From Vulgatibacter incomptus (GTDB lineage: Bacteria; Myxococcota; Myxococcia; Myxococcales; Vulgatibacteraceae), in contig NZ_CP012332.1 of the NCBI RefSeq assembly GCF_001263175.1, forward strand, positions 1,361,501 through 1,425,500: DNA of 64,000 bases, read 5' to 3'. The translations under genes were made by a program, and so were the position numbers. Below the pieces are notes generated by a model. It saw only the letters and a program-made list of their open reading frames with translations, did not search any database and was not told the DNA's origin. The stretch's first letter is position 1, and each line of letters opens with the position of its first letter. Shown piece by piece: positions 20,548 to 33,308 of this stretch.

Positions 20548-20934
20548 TTAGAGAGTCGGGTACTCGCGTCCCGGCTCCGCCATCGCCTCCCTACGCCTCG
20601 TGCACTCCGAGTCACGGAGCGCGTAGGGAACGGCCTCCAGACGCTCGATGGGGATCGTCTCTCCGCAGTCGATGCACTCCCCGTAGGTCCCGGCGTCGAT
20701 CCGGGCCACGGCCGCGTCGATCTGGCCGACCTCTCGCCGCTGGTTCTCGCTCAGTCGGGTCAGCACGAACTCCGCCGAAGAGGTCTGGGCATCCTCTTCC
20801 ATCTCAGCGGTCCGCTGCTGCCCCTTGAGCTCCGCGATCTCGCGCTGGTTGCCGATGGTGCTGCGCACCACCACGTAGCGCCGCTCGAGAAGGCGCTGGC
20901 GCATCCGCTCCAGGGTGTGTCGATCGTAGGTCAC
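20548..20934 (-). CDS. DksA/TraR-type zinc-finger-like protein
   Basis: 128 residues: N-terminal coiled-coil helices, then Tyr-Gly-Glu-Cys-Ile-Asp-Cys-Gly-Glu-Thr-Ile-Pro, the family zinc-finger entry. In the second half only one of the usual two Cys remains (Ala-Leu-Arg-Asp-Ser-Glu-Cys): Asp stands where the third ligand is expected. DksA-type proteins bind in the RNA polymerase secondary channel and modulate rRNA and stress promoters, often with ppGpp. GTG start at 20934 has AAGGAGG. A long upstream open frame is only antisense noise over trmFO. Confidence 0.88.
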   Translation of the reverse strand: MTYDRHTLERMRQRLLERRYVVVRSTIGNQREIAELKGQQRTAEMEEDAQTSSAEFVLTRLSENQRREVGQIDAAVARIDAGTYGECIDCGETIPIERLEAVPYALRDSECTRRREAMAEPGREYPTL

Positions 20935-21138
20935 CGCTGCCTCCTTGCTCCGGATGTGCGGGTTAACGTGGGCACCCCGATCGGCGCCCGCGAGAGCCAG
21001 GCGGGCAGGCGATTGCGCGCGGAGATGCGGTCCAATCCGCTCGCTCGCTCCTTGCCGGCACCGTGTCCGGCTGCTACGAAGCCCGTTCGGCTTTTGACGT
21101 AAGGCCTCTGGCGGGATCGCGTCCCGAGGAGCGGGCAA

Positions 21139-22461
21139 GTGAGCGAAACCGTGGTGACAGTGGTCGGTGGTGGCCTCGCCGGATCCGAGGCGGCGTTCCA
21201 GCTCGCCAAGCGCGGGCATCGCGTGCGCCTCGTCGAGATGAAGCCCGCCAAGCGCACCCCTGCCCAGGTGTCGGACTTCCTCGCCGAGCTCGTCTGCTCC
21301 AACTCCTTCCGCTCGGACAACCCTGAGAACGCGGTCGGCCTCCTCCATGAGGAGCTCCGGCGGGTGGGCTCGCTGATCCTGGCCTCCGCCGACGAGGCGC
21401 GGGTGCCCGCCGGCGACGCCCTCGCCGTGGACCGCGTCCGCTTCTCCACGTGGATCACCGAGCGGATCGAGGCGAACCCCGCCATCGAGCGCGTGCACGG
21501 CGAATTGGAGTCGCTTCCAGAGGGCCACGCGATCGTCGCCACCGGTCCCCTCACCTCGGACGCCCTCGCCCGCGCGATCGCCGAGGCCACCCAGGGTGGA
21601 GACGGGCTCTACTTCTACGACGCCATCGCGCCGATCATCTCCGCGGAGTCCATCGACCACTCGATCGCCTTCGCGCAGAGCCGCTACGGCAAGGGCGGCG
21701 GCGACGACTACCTGAACCTCCCGCTCGACGAGGCCCAGTACCACGCCTTCGTGGCCGAGCTGCGCAACGGGCAGAAGGTCGTGCCCCACGCCTTCGAGGA
21801 GCCCAAGTACTTCGACGGCTGCCTGCCGGTGGAGGTGCTGGCCGAGCGGGGCGAGGAGACCCTCGCCCACGGCCCGATGAAGCCGATGGGGCTCAGCGAT
21901 CCGCGCACCGGCAACCGGCCCTACGCCGTGGTGCAGCTCCGCCGGGAGGACGCTGCGGGCACCTCCTTCAACATCGTCGGCTTCCAGACCCGGCTCACCT
22001 GGCCCGAGCAGCGGCGGATCTTCCGGATGCTCCCGGGCCTCGCCGAGGCCGAGTTCGTGAGGCTCGGGCAGATCCACCGGAACACCTTCCTCAACGGCCC
22101 GGCGCTCCTCGGTGGCGATCTCTCGCTCCGTTCGCGGCCGGAGCTCTACTTCGCGGGCCAGATCGTCGGCGTAGAGGGCTACGTGGAATCCACCGCGGTG
22201 GGTTTCCTCGCGGCCCTCTCCATGGACGCCCGCCTCCGCGGCGTGCCGTTCCAGCCGCCGCCCGGCGATACGGCCCTCGGCGCGCTGCTGCGCCACGTGA
22301 CCGGCGAGGCCCATCCTCCCGGCTACGACTACCAGCCGACCAACATCACCTGGGGGCTCTTCCCGCCTCTCCAGGGCCGCGTCCGCAAGGCCGAGAAGCG
22401 CACGCTCCTGGTGGAGCGGGCACGGGCCTCCCTCGACGCCTGGCTCGCCAAGGCCTCCTGA
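21139..22461 (+). CDS. trmFO: TrmFO, folate-dependent tRNA m5U54 methyltransferase
   Basis: 440 residues. N-terminal FAD-binding [10 protein letters not shown], then the family segment Glu-Leu-Val-Cys-Ser-Asn-Ser. Near the C-terminus is a second flavin-binding stretch, Val-Glu-Gly-Tyr-Val-Glu-Ser. TrmFO uses methylenetetrahydrofolate and FADH2 to make ribothymidine 54 in tRNA. GTG start with GAGGAG upstream. In many bacteria trmFO precedes xerC-hslV-hslU; here the same order is kept with one lipoprotein gene inserted. Confidence 0.95.
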   Translation: MSETVVTVVGGGLAGSEAAFQLAKRGHRVRLVEMKPAKRTPAQVSDFLAELVCSNSFRSDNPENAVGLLHEELRRVGSLILASADEARVPAGDALAVDRVRFSTWITERIEANPAIERVHGELESLPEGHAIVATGPLTSDALARAIAEATQGGDGLYFYDAIAPIISAESIDHSIAFAQSRYGKGGGDDYLNLPLDEAQYHAFVAELRNGQKVVPHAFEEPKYFDGCLPVEVLAERGEETLAHGPMKPMGLSDPRTGNRPYAVVQLRREDAAGTSFNIVGFQTRLTWPEQRRIFRMLPGLAEAEFVRLGQIHRNTFLNGPALLGGDLSLRSRPELYFAGQIVGVEGYVESTAVGFLAALSMDARLRGVPFQPPPGDTALGALLRHVTGEAHPPGYDYQPTNITWGLFPPLQGRVRKAEKRTLLVERARASLDAWLAKAS

Positions 22462-22484
22462 ACCTCCTGCGCCACGGGACTCCG

Positions 22485-24077
22485 ATGCGTTCTCCGTTCT
22501 TCCGCTCCTGTCTCCTCCCGGCGATCCTCGCCGCCGTCGTCGTCGCCGGCTGCAAGGCGCCGCCGCCCAAGGCCTACCAGGGCGAAGGCAAGCTCGTCGC
22601 CGCTGGCCCGGCCCGCGAGGTGATCGCCGCTCCCGACGGCGGCGCCGTTGCCTGGCTCGCCGCGCCCGACCTCGCGAAGGACAAGGGGCACAACGCCTCC
22701 GATCAGACCTTCATCGGCACCGCGACCTTCGCGCCGATGGGCGCCCCCGTGACGATGGGGCCCGGTGTCGCCACGCTGCCCGGCTCGTTCTTCTTCTCGC
22801 CGACGGGGGCCCAGGTCGGCGCCCTCACGCGCTGGTCGTTCAAGCTCCAGCGCGGCACCCTCGTCGTCGGCGACGTCGCCCAGAGCCGGGCGCGTACCGT
22901 CGCCGAGCAGGTCTCCTTCTTCGCCTTCAGCTCGGACGGGGCCCGTCTTGGCTACGTCGCCGAGAACGTCCTTTTCGTGGGCCCGGCGGACGGCAGCCGC
23001 CCCGCCGAGCGGATCGCCGAGCAGATCGCGACCTTCGACTTCTCGCCGGACGGCAAGTCCCTCGTCGCCAGGCGTCGGGCCCTCGGCGGCGGGCAGCTCG
23101 TCCACGCCGATCTCGAGAAGGGCGGCGAGCCGCGAATCGTCGGCGAAAAGGTGGCCGACTACCGCTGGTCGCCCGACGGATCGCGCGTCGCGTTCACCGC
23201 CCGGAACGACGAGGGCACGGCCGATCTCTTCGTAGAGAAGGCCGGGGCCAAGGCGGAGCGGGTGGGGAAGGGCGTCACCGCCTTCCGCTACGCGCCGGAC
23301 GGCAAGCATTTGGCGTTCATCGGCGACGTCACGCCCAAGAAGCAGTTCGGCGACCTCTTCGTCCTCGGTGAGGACGGGGCCGCCGTGAAGATCGGCGAGG
23401 ACGTCACCGAGCTGGATTTCGATCCGAAGGGCCGCCGGCTCGCCTGGCTCGACAAGTACAACCCGCACAACCGCGGCGGGGTGCTCACCTGGGCGGAGCT
23501 CTCCGCGAAGCCCGAGGCGCGGAAGCTCGGATCCAACGTCCCGAGCTTCGTCTGGTCCCACGACGGCAGCCGCCTCGCATACGTGCAGCGGCAGCTCGCG
23601 CCGGTGTTCAGCATCGACCTCTACCTGGCGACCGTCGGGGCCGAGGGCGATCCCGCCAAGGTCGCCCAGGGCGTCTTCGGCTACTCCTTCGCGACGCGCG
23701 ACGATCGGCTCTACTTCCGCACGCAGTGCATCCGCAACGGCCGCGCCTGCGACCTGCAGTCGGTCGACGTGGCCCATCCCGCTGGGGCGGTGAGGATGAT
23801 CGCGAAGGCGATCCACACCTTCGAGCCGGCCGACGCGGACGAGTCGACCCTCCTCGTGACCTACGCGCGCACCGACGCCGACGCACTCGATCTGGCGATG
23901 GTGCCGGCGGACGGCTCGTCGAAGCCGCGCATGCTCGACGAGCGGGTGCTCGCCGGGACCAAGATCCTTCGCGGCGGCAAGGCCAGGGTGGCCTACGCCG
24001 TCCTCGATCCGGCGCGGCTGGGCGTCTACGTCGCCGACGCGCCCGCGTTCGACGCCACCGCCGAGGGCGCGCGCTGA
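22485..24077 (+). CDS. Beta-propeller (WD40/TolB-like) lipoprotein
   Basis: 530 residues; signal ending Val-Val-Ala-Gly-Cys. The body consists of repeated blades with Phe-x-Phe-Ser-x-Asp-Gly / Trp-Ser-x-Asp-Gly-Ser motifs typical of TolB/PD40 propellers. It starts 23 bp after trmFO, so it is likely cotranscribed. No enzymatic signature was seen; a periplasmic binding or scaffold role is likely. Confidence 0.85.
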   Translation: MRSPFFRSCLLPAILAAVVVAGCKAPPPKAYQGEGKLVAAGPAREVIAAPDGGAVAWLAAPDLAKDKGHNASDQTFIGTATFAPMGAPVTMGPGVATLPGSFFFSPTGAQVGALTRWSFKLQRGTLVVGDVAQSRARTVAEQVSFFAFSSDGARLGYVAENVLFVGPADGSRPAERIAEQIATFDFSPDGKSLVARRRALGGGQLVHADLEKGGEPRIVGEKVADYRWSPDGSRVAFTARNDEGTADLFVEKAGAKAERVGKGVTAFRYAPDGKHLAFIGDVTPKKQFGDLFVLGEDGAAVKIGEDVTELDFDPKGRRLAWLDKYNPHNRGGVLTWAELSAKPEARKLGSNVPSFVWSHDGSRLAYVQRQLAPVFSIDLYLATVGAEGDPAKVAQGVFGYSFATRDDRLYFRTQCIRNGRACDLQSVDVAHPAGAVRMIAKAIHTFEPADADESTLLVTYARTDADALDLAMVPADGSSKPRMLDERVLAGTKILRGGKARVAYAVLDPARLGVYVADAPAFDATAEGAR

Positions 24078-24153
24078 CAATTGATCGCTGCCGGGCCTGG
24101 TTTCCACAGGCTCGGCGCTGGCGTGAGCGCGTGTAGGGGTTAGGGTAGGCGGC

Positions 24154-25089
24154 ATGGCCGCCGCCCCTCCTTCGCCGATCCTCCCCAAATCCGAGGCGCT
24201 CCCCGAGCCGGTGCTCGCTTTCCTCGAGCACCTCCGGGTGCAGCGGCGCTACTCGCCTCGCACCCTGGGTGAATACGAGAGCGACCTCCGGCAGCTCTGC
24301 GCCTACCTCGAGGAGCGCCGGATCGACCTGCTGAAGGTGGACTCGCTCTGCCTGCGCGGCTTCCTAGCCCGCATGCACGGCCACCTCGCGCCCGCATCCG
24401 TCGCGCGCAAGCTCGCGGCGATCCGCTCCCTCTACCGCCACCTGCAGAAGCTCGGCCTCGTCGAGGCCAACCCCGGCACGCTGGTGGCCACCCCCAAGCA
24501 GCCCAAAGCCCTCCCCAAGGTCGTGCCCATCGACGAGGTCACCGCGCTCCTCGAGACGCCGAAGGCCGACACCGCCCTCGGCGCACGAGACCGGGCGATC
24601 CTCGAGGTCCTCTACGGCGGCGGTCTGCGCTGCTCCGAGCTCTGCGGCCTCGACCTCTCGAGCCTCGACCGGAGCGCGGGTACCCTGCGGGTGCTCGGCA
24701 AGGGGCGCAAGGAGCGGCTCGTCCCCATCGGCAGCAAGGCCCGGGAGGCCCTCGATCGCTGGCTCGACCTCCGTCCCCGGCTCTTCTCCACCGCGCGCCG
24801 CGGGCAGGATCCCCACGCCCTCTTCGTGAACTATCGCGGGGGCAGGCTCTCCACCCGATGGGTCGCGCGGGCCCTCGATCGCTACACGCGCATCTGCGCG
24901 CTGCAGCGGAACGTCCACCCGCACGCCCTGCGCCACTCCTTCGCCACCCACCTCCTCGACAATGGCGCCGACCTCCGCGGCATCCAGGAGCTCCTCGGTC
25001 ACGCCTCGGTGTCCACCACCCAGCGCTACACCCACGTCACCGTCGAGCACCTGATGGCCGTCTACGACAAGGCCCACCCGCGGGCCTGA
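24154..25089 (+). CDS. xerC: Tyrosine recombinase XerC/XerD type
   Basis: 311 residues. SAM-like N-terminal domain (about 20-105) and catalytic domain. Catalytic residues are intact: Arg in Gly-Gly-Leu-Arg-Cys-Ser-Glu-Leu, Lys in Gly-Lys-Gly-Arg-Lys-Glu-Arg, His-Ala-Leu-Arg-His, Gly-His-Ala-Ser, and nucleophile Tyr in Gln-Arg-Tyr-Thr-His. It resolves chromosome dimers at dif with a partner recombinase. Placement before hslV matches the conserved xerC-hslVU cluster, favouring XerC over XerD. Confidence 0.93.
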   Translation: MAAAPPSPILPKSEALPEPVLAFLEHLRVQRRYSPRTLGEYESDLRQLCAYLEERRIDLLKVDSLCLRGFLARMHGHLAPASVARKLAAIRSLYRHLQKLGLVEANPGTLVATPKQPKALPKVVPIDEVTALLETPKADTALGARDRAILEVLYGGGLRCSELCGLDLSSLDRSAGTLRVLGKGRKERLVPIGSKAREALDRWLDLRPRLFSTARRGQDPHALFVNYRGGRLSTRWVARALDRYTRICALQRNVHPHALRHSFATHLLDNGADLRGIQELLGHASVSTTQRYTHVTVEHLMAVYDKAHPRA

Positions 25090-25201
25090 GGCCGTCCAGG
25101 CCTCCCCCCTTCGCCCCTCGAGAGCCCTCCGAGATCCGGCGTCGCCCGGGCGGCCCCGGGCCTATACTTTCCCCGTCCTCCGAGAGGAGGAAGGAGCGTG
25201 C

Positions 25202-25746
25202 ATGAGCAATCCGTTCGACCTCCATGGCACCACCATCCTGGCGGTCCGCAGGGGCCGCCACGTGGTCATCGCCGGCGACGGCCAGGTGAGCATGGACAAG
25301 ACGATCATGAAGGGGAACGCCCGCAAGCTGCGGCGCCTCTCCGAGGGGCGGGTGATCGCGGGCTTCGCTGGCGGCACCGCGGACGCCTTCACGCTCTTCG
25401 AGAAGTTCGAGGCCCGGCTCAAGGAGCACGCCCACAACCTCACCCGCGCCGCCGTGGAGCTCGCCAAGGAGTGGCGCACCGACAAGTACCTGCGCCGCCT
25501 CGAGGCGCTCCTGCTCGTTGCCGACGAGGATCGAACCCTGATCCTCACCGGCGCCGGCGACGTGATCGAGCCCGAGCACGGCGCCGCCGCCATCGGCAGC
25601 GGCGGGCACTACGCCCTCGCCGCCGCCCGCGCGCTCCTCGACGCCACCGACCTCCCGCCCAAGGAGATCGCCTCCCGCGCCATGCACATCGCCGCGGAGA
25701 TCTGCGTGTACTCCAACGACAAGATCGTCTTCGAGGAGCTCGGAGC

Positions 25747-25750
<4 letters not shown>
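25202..25750 (+). CDS. hslV: HslV, ATP-dependent protease proteolytic subunit
   Basis: 182 residues. The N-terminal Thr proteasome-type nucleophile is in His-Gly-Thr-Thr-Ile-Leu-Ala-Val; unusually, about eight residues precede it and would need to be removed. Gly-Asp-Gly-Gln-Val and Ala-Gly-Gly-Thr-Ala-Asp-Ala are family blocks. HslV forms a double hexamer degrading substrates unfolded by HslU. AAGGAG precedes the ATG; the stop overlaps hslU by ATGA. Confidence 0.95.
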
Positions 25751-27131
<1,381 letters not shown>

Positions 27132-27135
<4 letters not shown>

Positions 27136-27467
27136 GCGATTCTTCCGCGATCGTCGTGCTCGTCACGGCTCCCGACGAGGAACAGGCCGCCGGCCTCGCG
27201 CGCCGCCTCGTCGAGGAGCGGCTCGCGGCCTGCGGCAACATCGTGCCGCGGATCCGCTCGATCTACCGCTGGGAGGGCAGGGTGGAGGACGGCGCCGAGG
27301 CGCTGCTCCTGCTCAAGACCCGCGCGGAGCTCTTCGAGCGGCTCCGGGCGCGGGTAGTCGAGCTCCACCCGTACGAGTGCCCCGAGGTCCTGCGCCTGGG
27401 CGTCGAGGCCGGGCACGAGGCCTATCTCGAGTGGATCCGGGCGAGCGTCGCGTCATCCTCCGATTGA
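27132..27467 (+). CDS. cutA: CutA1 divalent-cation tolerance protein
   Basis: 111 residues. Family blocks: Thr-Ala-Pro-Asp-Glu-Glu near the start, Ala-Ala-Cys-Gly-Asn-Ile-Val, Tyr-Arg-Trp-Glu-Gly and His-Pro-Tyr-Glu-Cys-Pro-Glu. CutA forms a PII-like trimer linked to copper tolerance in E. coli, but its general role is unclear. GTG start overlaps the hslU stop (GTGA). Confidence 0.92.
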
Positions 27468-27537
27468 CGCGCGGTGGGAAACGCCACGTCAGACCTTGCG
27501 CGGCGCCCCGACTGCCGGTAGAGATTCCCCCCGCTGT

Positions 27538-27614
27538 GGGCGATTAGCTCAGCTGGATAGAGCATTGGCCTTCGAAGCCAAGGGTCGGGGGTTCGAACCC
27601 CTCATCGCCCGCCA
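27538..27614 (+). tRNA. tRNA-Arg (anticodon UCG)
   Basis: 77 nt with encoded CCA. Acceptor 7-bp stem GGGCGAT/ATCGCCC, D arm, anticodon stem TTGGC/GCCAA with loop CTTCGAA, so the anticodon is TCG reading CGA. T arm GGGGG/CCCTC. The 3' part is copied at 33254 and the whole gene, decayed, at 35133, marking it as an integration site. Confidence 0.95.
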
Positions 27615-27623
27615 CTGACGAGA

Positions 27624-27660
27624 GGCCCCGGTCCCTGCACGATGGGATCGGGGCCTTTCC
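27624..27660 (+). terminator. Terminator after tRNA-Arg(UCG)
   Basis: 12-bp stem (27624-27635 with 27644-27655, one G-T pair) followed by TTTCC. The same hairpin, slightly diverged, follows the partial tRNA copy at 33309. Confidence 0.85.
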
Positions 27661-27739
27661 ATTTTCGCGAGCGGCGGCACCAGGCGATCCCGAAGAGCTC
27701 CAAAGCGGTGACGAACCCCGCCGCGATGCCGGGGACGGA

Positions 27740-28700
27740 AAATCCAGCTCGTCGGCGGGGTATTCGCGTGCGTCAAGGAGCGAAGTCAGCCGCGTTTGCG
27801 GCTTGAATCTCCGGCGATTTTCTCGGCCGCTCGCACGCGCCAGATGGGAGGCAGCTCGGGATGGAGGGCGCGGAGCTTCTTACCGAGCTGTATCTCGACG
27901 AAGTCGTCGCCCTTCCCAAGCTTCTCGACAGCCATCCAGCTTCGGTTCTTGCGGGCGCGCGAGAGCTAGTGCCGGTTGCCACCTTTGCTCGATCGGGATG
28001 AGCAGCACCGGCTAGGCGAAGCCGCGATCCACGATGGCAAGCGAGTTTTCCGCGAGCTCCGTGAAGAGCTCCTTCGCCGGCGTCGTTTCGCCCTGCGAGT
28101 AGGGACCGAAGTTCCCCGCCGCCAGCAGGTGAGAACGCAGCGCCATCAGTGTTGCCACGCGCAACTGCGGATACCCGCAATAGTCACCATGCCGACCGCG
28201 CTGCCCGCCTAATGCCTCGCGATTTTCCGGCGAATCCTGCGGCCGGACCGTCGTTCCGTCGATGCCAAACAGGGCAATGCCGCGCCTCGCGGGCACTGGA
28301 GAAGGCCCACTCGGTCGCGCAGCACATGAACAGCCAGTGCAAGGGCTCCTCGCCGAGGCGACTGCGCGCCTGAACTACCGCGCTTGGCGCGATTTTCCCA
28401 GTTCAGCTGCCCGGCAGCCGGAGTGTAGGCGCTCGACCACCATGCTGATGGGCATGTCCCGGAAGATCGCCATGTCGAGTACCAGCCAAAGCGTCTGCTC
28501 GGCAGGAAGCTGGCCGTGCCTGTGGACTCGAGCGCCTCATCGATACACGCTGGGTCGATAGAATTTGTGAACTTCTGAACGGTACCGCGGTCGAGAAAGT
28601 TGTTCGGCGAGAACGAAGCCATCGATAGCTTCCGGCACAATCGAGGCATCATGATTCCGTTGCTGCCGCTCAAGCAGCGCGAGATCGAGGCCCCCAAATC
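27740..28700 (-). pseudogene. IS4-family transposase remnant
   Basis: Minus-strand pieces in different frames resemble IS4-type transposases. An N-terminal part contains Phe-Ser-Pro-Asn-Asn-Phe-Leu-Asp-Arg-Gly. A catalytic-core piece starts Phe-Gly-Ile-Asp-Gly-Thr-Thr-Val-Arg and includes Asp-Ser-Pro-Glu-Asn-Arg-Glu. A later piece contains Arg-Phe-Lys-Pro-Gln-Thr-Arg-Leu-Thr-Ser-Leu-Leu-Asp. Frame changes fall near 28280 and 28010, and the C-terminal YREK part is missing where the island joins the tRNA downstream repeat. Not functional. Confidence 0.75.
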
Positions 28701-29172
28701 CTCAAGGACCTCGAACGGTTACGCGCTAAACGATCGGCATCGGGCTTAATGGCGCCGGATGAACTACGTCATTAGGAACCGCAGGACGCCGACTACTCTG
28801 TCTTCAATCAAACAGGGCCTCCAGGGAATAGCGCCTCCTTGGTTTCCCCTAAAGACCGATCCGAAGTACGCTCCCACTGCTTCGAGGGCACGACCGAAAA
28901 GAGAAGGCGCTCGAAGGTGGCATGACTGTCCACAGACAAAGAGCACCATCACTCAGCAGATCAATAGCAGGCAGCCATATGCAATAACTTCAAGCCAGCA
29001 GGAGGCGGAAAGACAAACGTAGTCAGGGCGAGCAGAAAACTCATACGGGTGGCAAAGCAGTGCAGTTCATGCATGATGAAAGGGGGAACGTTTCTTTCCG
29101 GTAGGAGATCCTCTACGCAGCACGCCACATAACCCGCGCCACTCTCACACGCGAACCTCAAAGGAAAAACCA
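28701..29172. other. No gene recognised
   Basis: 471 bp of lower-GC sequence between the IS4 relic and the next gene. Only short unconvincing open frames on both strands; no terminator, repeat or RNA was recognised. Confidence 0.5.
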
Positions 29173-30221
29173 GTGATTCTCATCCCTTCAAAGGCTGGAG
29201 CGATCGGAGTTCTCATCTTGGTGGGCTTGTATGCGGCCGATGCATTCGCCGTTCCGTCTTCCGTTCCCACGCTTCGCCAACAAAACGAAAAGTACCACCA
29301 CTGCACCAAGCCTGGATTTTATGCAGTGGCGCTTGGCCAATCGTCAAACGGCACGTTTCATGTTGGCTCATACTGTGGCTTCGCATCCCTCTGGAACACG
29401 GCTACCGACGCCACAAGGCGAATCGATCCGGATGAAGGGAGACTGATTAGAGCGGCCGGAAAATACATGATGACAGAGTGCGAGCTTAGCCTTCGTCCGA
29501 CCTGGGTTCACGACCTCGACACAGATTCGGAAGTCCCAATCAGGGACCATGCAGAAATGTTTGCAGTCAGTCCATATCTCGGAATGGCTTTCTGGACAGA
29601 TCTCTCACTCCCGAATCCGGTCCTCGCTCTATCGCCGTACTTGAATCCGCCCCGCGAGGCCCACCGGCCAAGGTGGGAGAGAAGCTCGGCGTAACTTCTT
29701 TCCTAAACGTCGAAAATGGGAGATTCGACACAGGAATGACTGCAGTCATAACGCCGAATGGCGATGTATACGCGGATCGCCTTGGCACCATCCCCGGACC
29801 GGCGACACAGCTCGACCTTCACGGAGATGCGTTGGTCTACATCAAGGGTCGATCGATTCACTGGACGTCCACCTCGCCGGACTCTTTCGGCGTATTTCCG
29901 AGCGGGCAAATTCAAACCGAAAGTCTTGGATGCTCCAGCTTTCACCATCCGATACTAGGAGGATCAGCTCCGCTGGCAGGTGCGTTCTATGCGACACCGA
30001 GCTATGTGATATTCGAGGGAAGGAAATGCGATGGACACCTCGGCTCCGTCCTGTTCCTGACCGACATTCGAGATCCAAACAGCCAGACGACATACCTGGT
30101 TGACGAAATTATGCCGTCGCCAGCCACATTTCAGGCGTCATTTGATACTGAGAACTTTGCGGTTGTGTACATCAGAGATAGTTCTTTTGATGTCAAATTC
30201 TTCGAGTTTTCATTGCCTTGA
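29173..30221 (+). pseudogene. Exported protein of unknown function, split by a frame change
   Basis: Two consecutive frames look like one protein. The first (29173-29694) begins with a GTG, a hydrophobic signal ending Ala-Asp-Ala-Phe-Ala and a Cys-containing domain. The second (from about 29640 to 30221) continues with Thr-Ala-Val-Ile-Thr-Pro-Asn-Gly-Asp-Val-Tyr, a beta-propeller-like block. A single-base change between about 29640 and 29670 would join them. Base composition is clearly lower in GC than the core genome, suggesting acquisition. It may instead be two genes, since GTG at 29673 could start the second. Function unknown. Confidence 0.55.
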
Positions 30222-30459
30222 CGTCTGCCCTGCCGCTCGTCACTGCCCAGTCGAACTGGAGGCAGTGACGGCGGCGCCCTGCTCTGTGCCGAGGTGGAGT
30301 TCGAGCACTCGGGCCCAACAGCATCTCGAGGTCGAGTCCTCTCGCGGAACCTATCAGGCTTCTGTAAAACCCACCGCCAGCAGGCCCCGGAGGGATCGAT
30401 TGCTCCGGAGCGCCTGCGGAGAATCGCGCCTCTTCGTGGAAGATGCGATGCGCGGCAAG

Positions 30460-31515
<1,056 letters not shown>

Positions 31516-31636
31516 GCCCAACGCGCCACTGGGGGGTGGCTGCGAGCTCCCATCGAGGCCTCGCCCTCACCTGTCAAACGAAAGTAAGAACTGACCGCTT
31601 AACGTCAGTAACACCGGCCCCCTCCGCCTCGGTTGG

Positions 31637-32418
31637 TTAGGACTCTTTCCTGGTGCTGCCGCCGACCAGCCGTGCCTTGCGCTTCTGTTTCGGACGGTAG
31701 CTCTCGCCCTGGATCATTAAGGTGTGACTGTGGTGCAGCAGGCGGTCGAGGATCGCCGCCGCGAGCACGTCGTCGCCGAAGACGGTGCCCCAATGCGTGA
31801 CGAGCTGGTTAGTCGTGATGAGCATGGCCGCCGCGCTCAAAGCGCTTTGCGACCAGCTGGAAGAACAGGTGGGCGCTTCGCTTCTCGAACGGCAGGTATC
31901 CCAGCTCGTCGATCATTAGCAGCCTGGGTTTCGCGAAGTATGCTAGCTTCTCCGCAAGCAGACCTTCGGTTTCGGCCTTCGCTAACGCAGCGAGCAGCGC
32001 CGTGGCACCGGTGAAAAAGAACCGTGTGCCCCGCCTCGACGACGGCCCTCCCGACTCAGATCGCCAGGTGCGTTTTGCCAACGCCTGGAGGGTGGAAGAG
32101 AAGGACGTTCTCGTCGTTCGCAATGAATCGGCCCGTGGCGAGCTCGCGGACCAGCTTGTTGTCGATGGAGGGCTGGAAGCGGAAATCGAAGTCCTCGAGG
32201 TCCTTCACCGCTGGGATGTGCGCAATCTGAACGCCCATCGTTACGCGCTTCCGCTGCTTCGCGCCGACCTCCTCGGTATGGAGGCGGTCGAGGAAGTCTA
32301 GGAAGGTCGGATCGCTTCGAGCGGCTTCGGAGAGGATGGCGTCGAGACGCTGGGCGACCTGCCCGAGCCGGAGGCGCTGCAAGTGGTCGACGACGCGGGC
32401 GCGCACGAGCTCGCTCAC
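31637..32418 (-). pseudogene. istB (IS21-family ATPase) remnant
   Basis: The N-terminal piece starts at GTG 32418 and reaches Walker A Pro-Pro-Gly-Val-Gly-Lys-Thr-His-Leu-Ala-Ile, then hits a TGA near 32060. The next piece, in another frame, carries Leu-Leu-Met-Ile-Asp-Glu-Leu-Gly-Tyr-Leu-Pro (Walker B). The last piece, in a third frame, has Leu-Ile-Thr-Thr-Asn-Gln. One nonsense codon and two frame changes make it inactive. IstB is the helper ATPase of IS21 transposition. Confidence 0.85.
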
Positions 32419-32429
32419 GCTGCAGCTCG

Positions 32430-33017
32430 CTCGATCAGCGCCCGTAGTCGACGAGGCTTCGGCCGACGGCCGCGAACGGCGATGCTTCGTTGCTCGCGGC
32501 CACTCTCTCTGCGGGCGCACGGTGAAGGCCTGCGAAGTGCTCACGGTTGACGACCTCGCTCTTGGCCTCGAACGAGCGGATGTGCACGGCGACAAGCTTT
32601 TCGCCATGGAAGATCCGCACCTCCGCCTGACCGAGTGGAACTCGACTCGATCGCGGACCAGCTGGTACGGCACGCTGTAGCGAACGGTGTCGACGTCGAC
32701 GCGCGCATCGTTGGCCACGACGCGCTGGAGACGCTGCTCGCGTACCGGCACCGGCCGATGTGGATGCGGGTGCAGAGCACTCGCATCTTCGCGCAGGAAA
32801 CGCTCGACCGGAGTCTCGCTCGTCGATCCATGCCGGCGGTGATCGGTGGTGGCCATCCACGAGGAGAGGTGCGCTTCGAGTCCCGAGAACGAGGCGAACT
32901 CTCTGCCCGCGAGGCCACTTCGCTTCACCTACTTGACGCCGGACTCCACCTTCCCCTTCGAGCGGGCGTGGTAGGGCGCGCAAGCGCGAGGAACGACTCC
33001 CCAGTCTCGGCAGAACT
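32430..33017 (-). pseudogene. istA (IS21-family transposase) C-terminal fragment
   Basis: Begins abruptly at about 33017 with Phe-Cys-Arg-Asp-Trp-Gly-Val-Val-Pro-Arg and Tyr-His-Ala-Arg-Ser-Lys-Gly-Lys-Val-Glu, a typical IstA DDE-domain end. An in-frame TAG follows at the position of a Tyr, then a frame change. The N-terminal two thirds are absent. It is directly followed by the istB remnant. Confidence 0.8.
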
Positions 33018-33100
33018 CCCCGCTCACAGAGCTTGTAGACGGTCGAAACGGAGAGGGCGGCGGTCACCTGGCGAACCGAGAGCAGCGGGCGGGACAAAGG
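33018..33100 (-). pseudogene. Truncated excisionase-like HTH gene
   Basis: Reading toward lower coordinates: Leu-Leu-Ser-Val-Arg-Gln-Val-Thr-Ala-Ala-Leu-Ser-Val-Ser-Thr-Val-Tyr-Lys-Leu-Cys-Glu-Arg-Gly, the MerR/excisionase HTH pattern. It is cut off exactly where istA sequence begins. The segment 33100-33250 on the same strand could be an integrase C-terminal tail but is too short to assign. An excisionase beside the right end of the island matches the layout of the second island. Confidence 0.55.
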
Positions 33101-33253
33101 GTGGAGGCCTGGCAGCGCCCTGGCATTTTCCTATGAACCGCTGCCAAAGGCTGCCAAACGGGGCGCTCCGCGGCCTCGGGCACATCCAATGATTCCGTGA
33201 GGTTGCCCAGGTTTGCCACCACCTGACCAAGTCTGCCAAGGCTCTCTTCTCGT

Positions 33254-33303
33254 CCTTCGAAGCCAAGGGTCCGGGGTTCGAACCCCTCATCGCCCGCCAC
33301 TGA
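33254..33303 (+). repeat. Partial tRNA-Arg(UCG) copy, right island boundary
   Basis: Starts in the anticodon loop (CTTCGAA) and continues through the variable loop, T arm, acceptor 3' strand and CCA, nearly identical to 27569-27614. The 5' half of a tRNA is missing, as expected for an attachment-site copy. Confidence 0.85.
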
Positions 33304-33308
33304 GGAGA

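Noticed and set aside
21450-22484. Upstream extension of the propeller lipoprotein frame
   Set aside because: Lies in another frame of trmFO; the lipobox start at 22485 explains the gene.
24154-25089. xerC as a mobile-element integrase
   Set aside because: Full catalytic set, conserved position before hslVU and no flanking repeats indicate the chromosomal Xer protein.
28759-29161. Short frames between the IS4 relic and 29173
   Set aside because: No start signals, no domain and overlapping frames on both strands.
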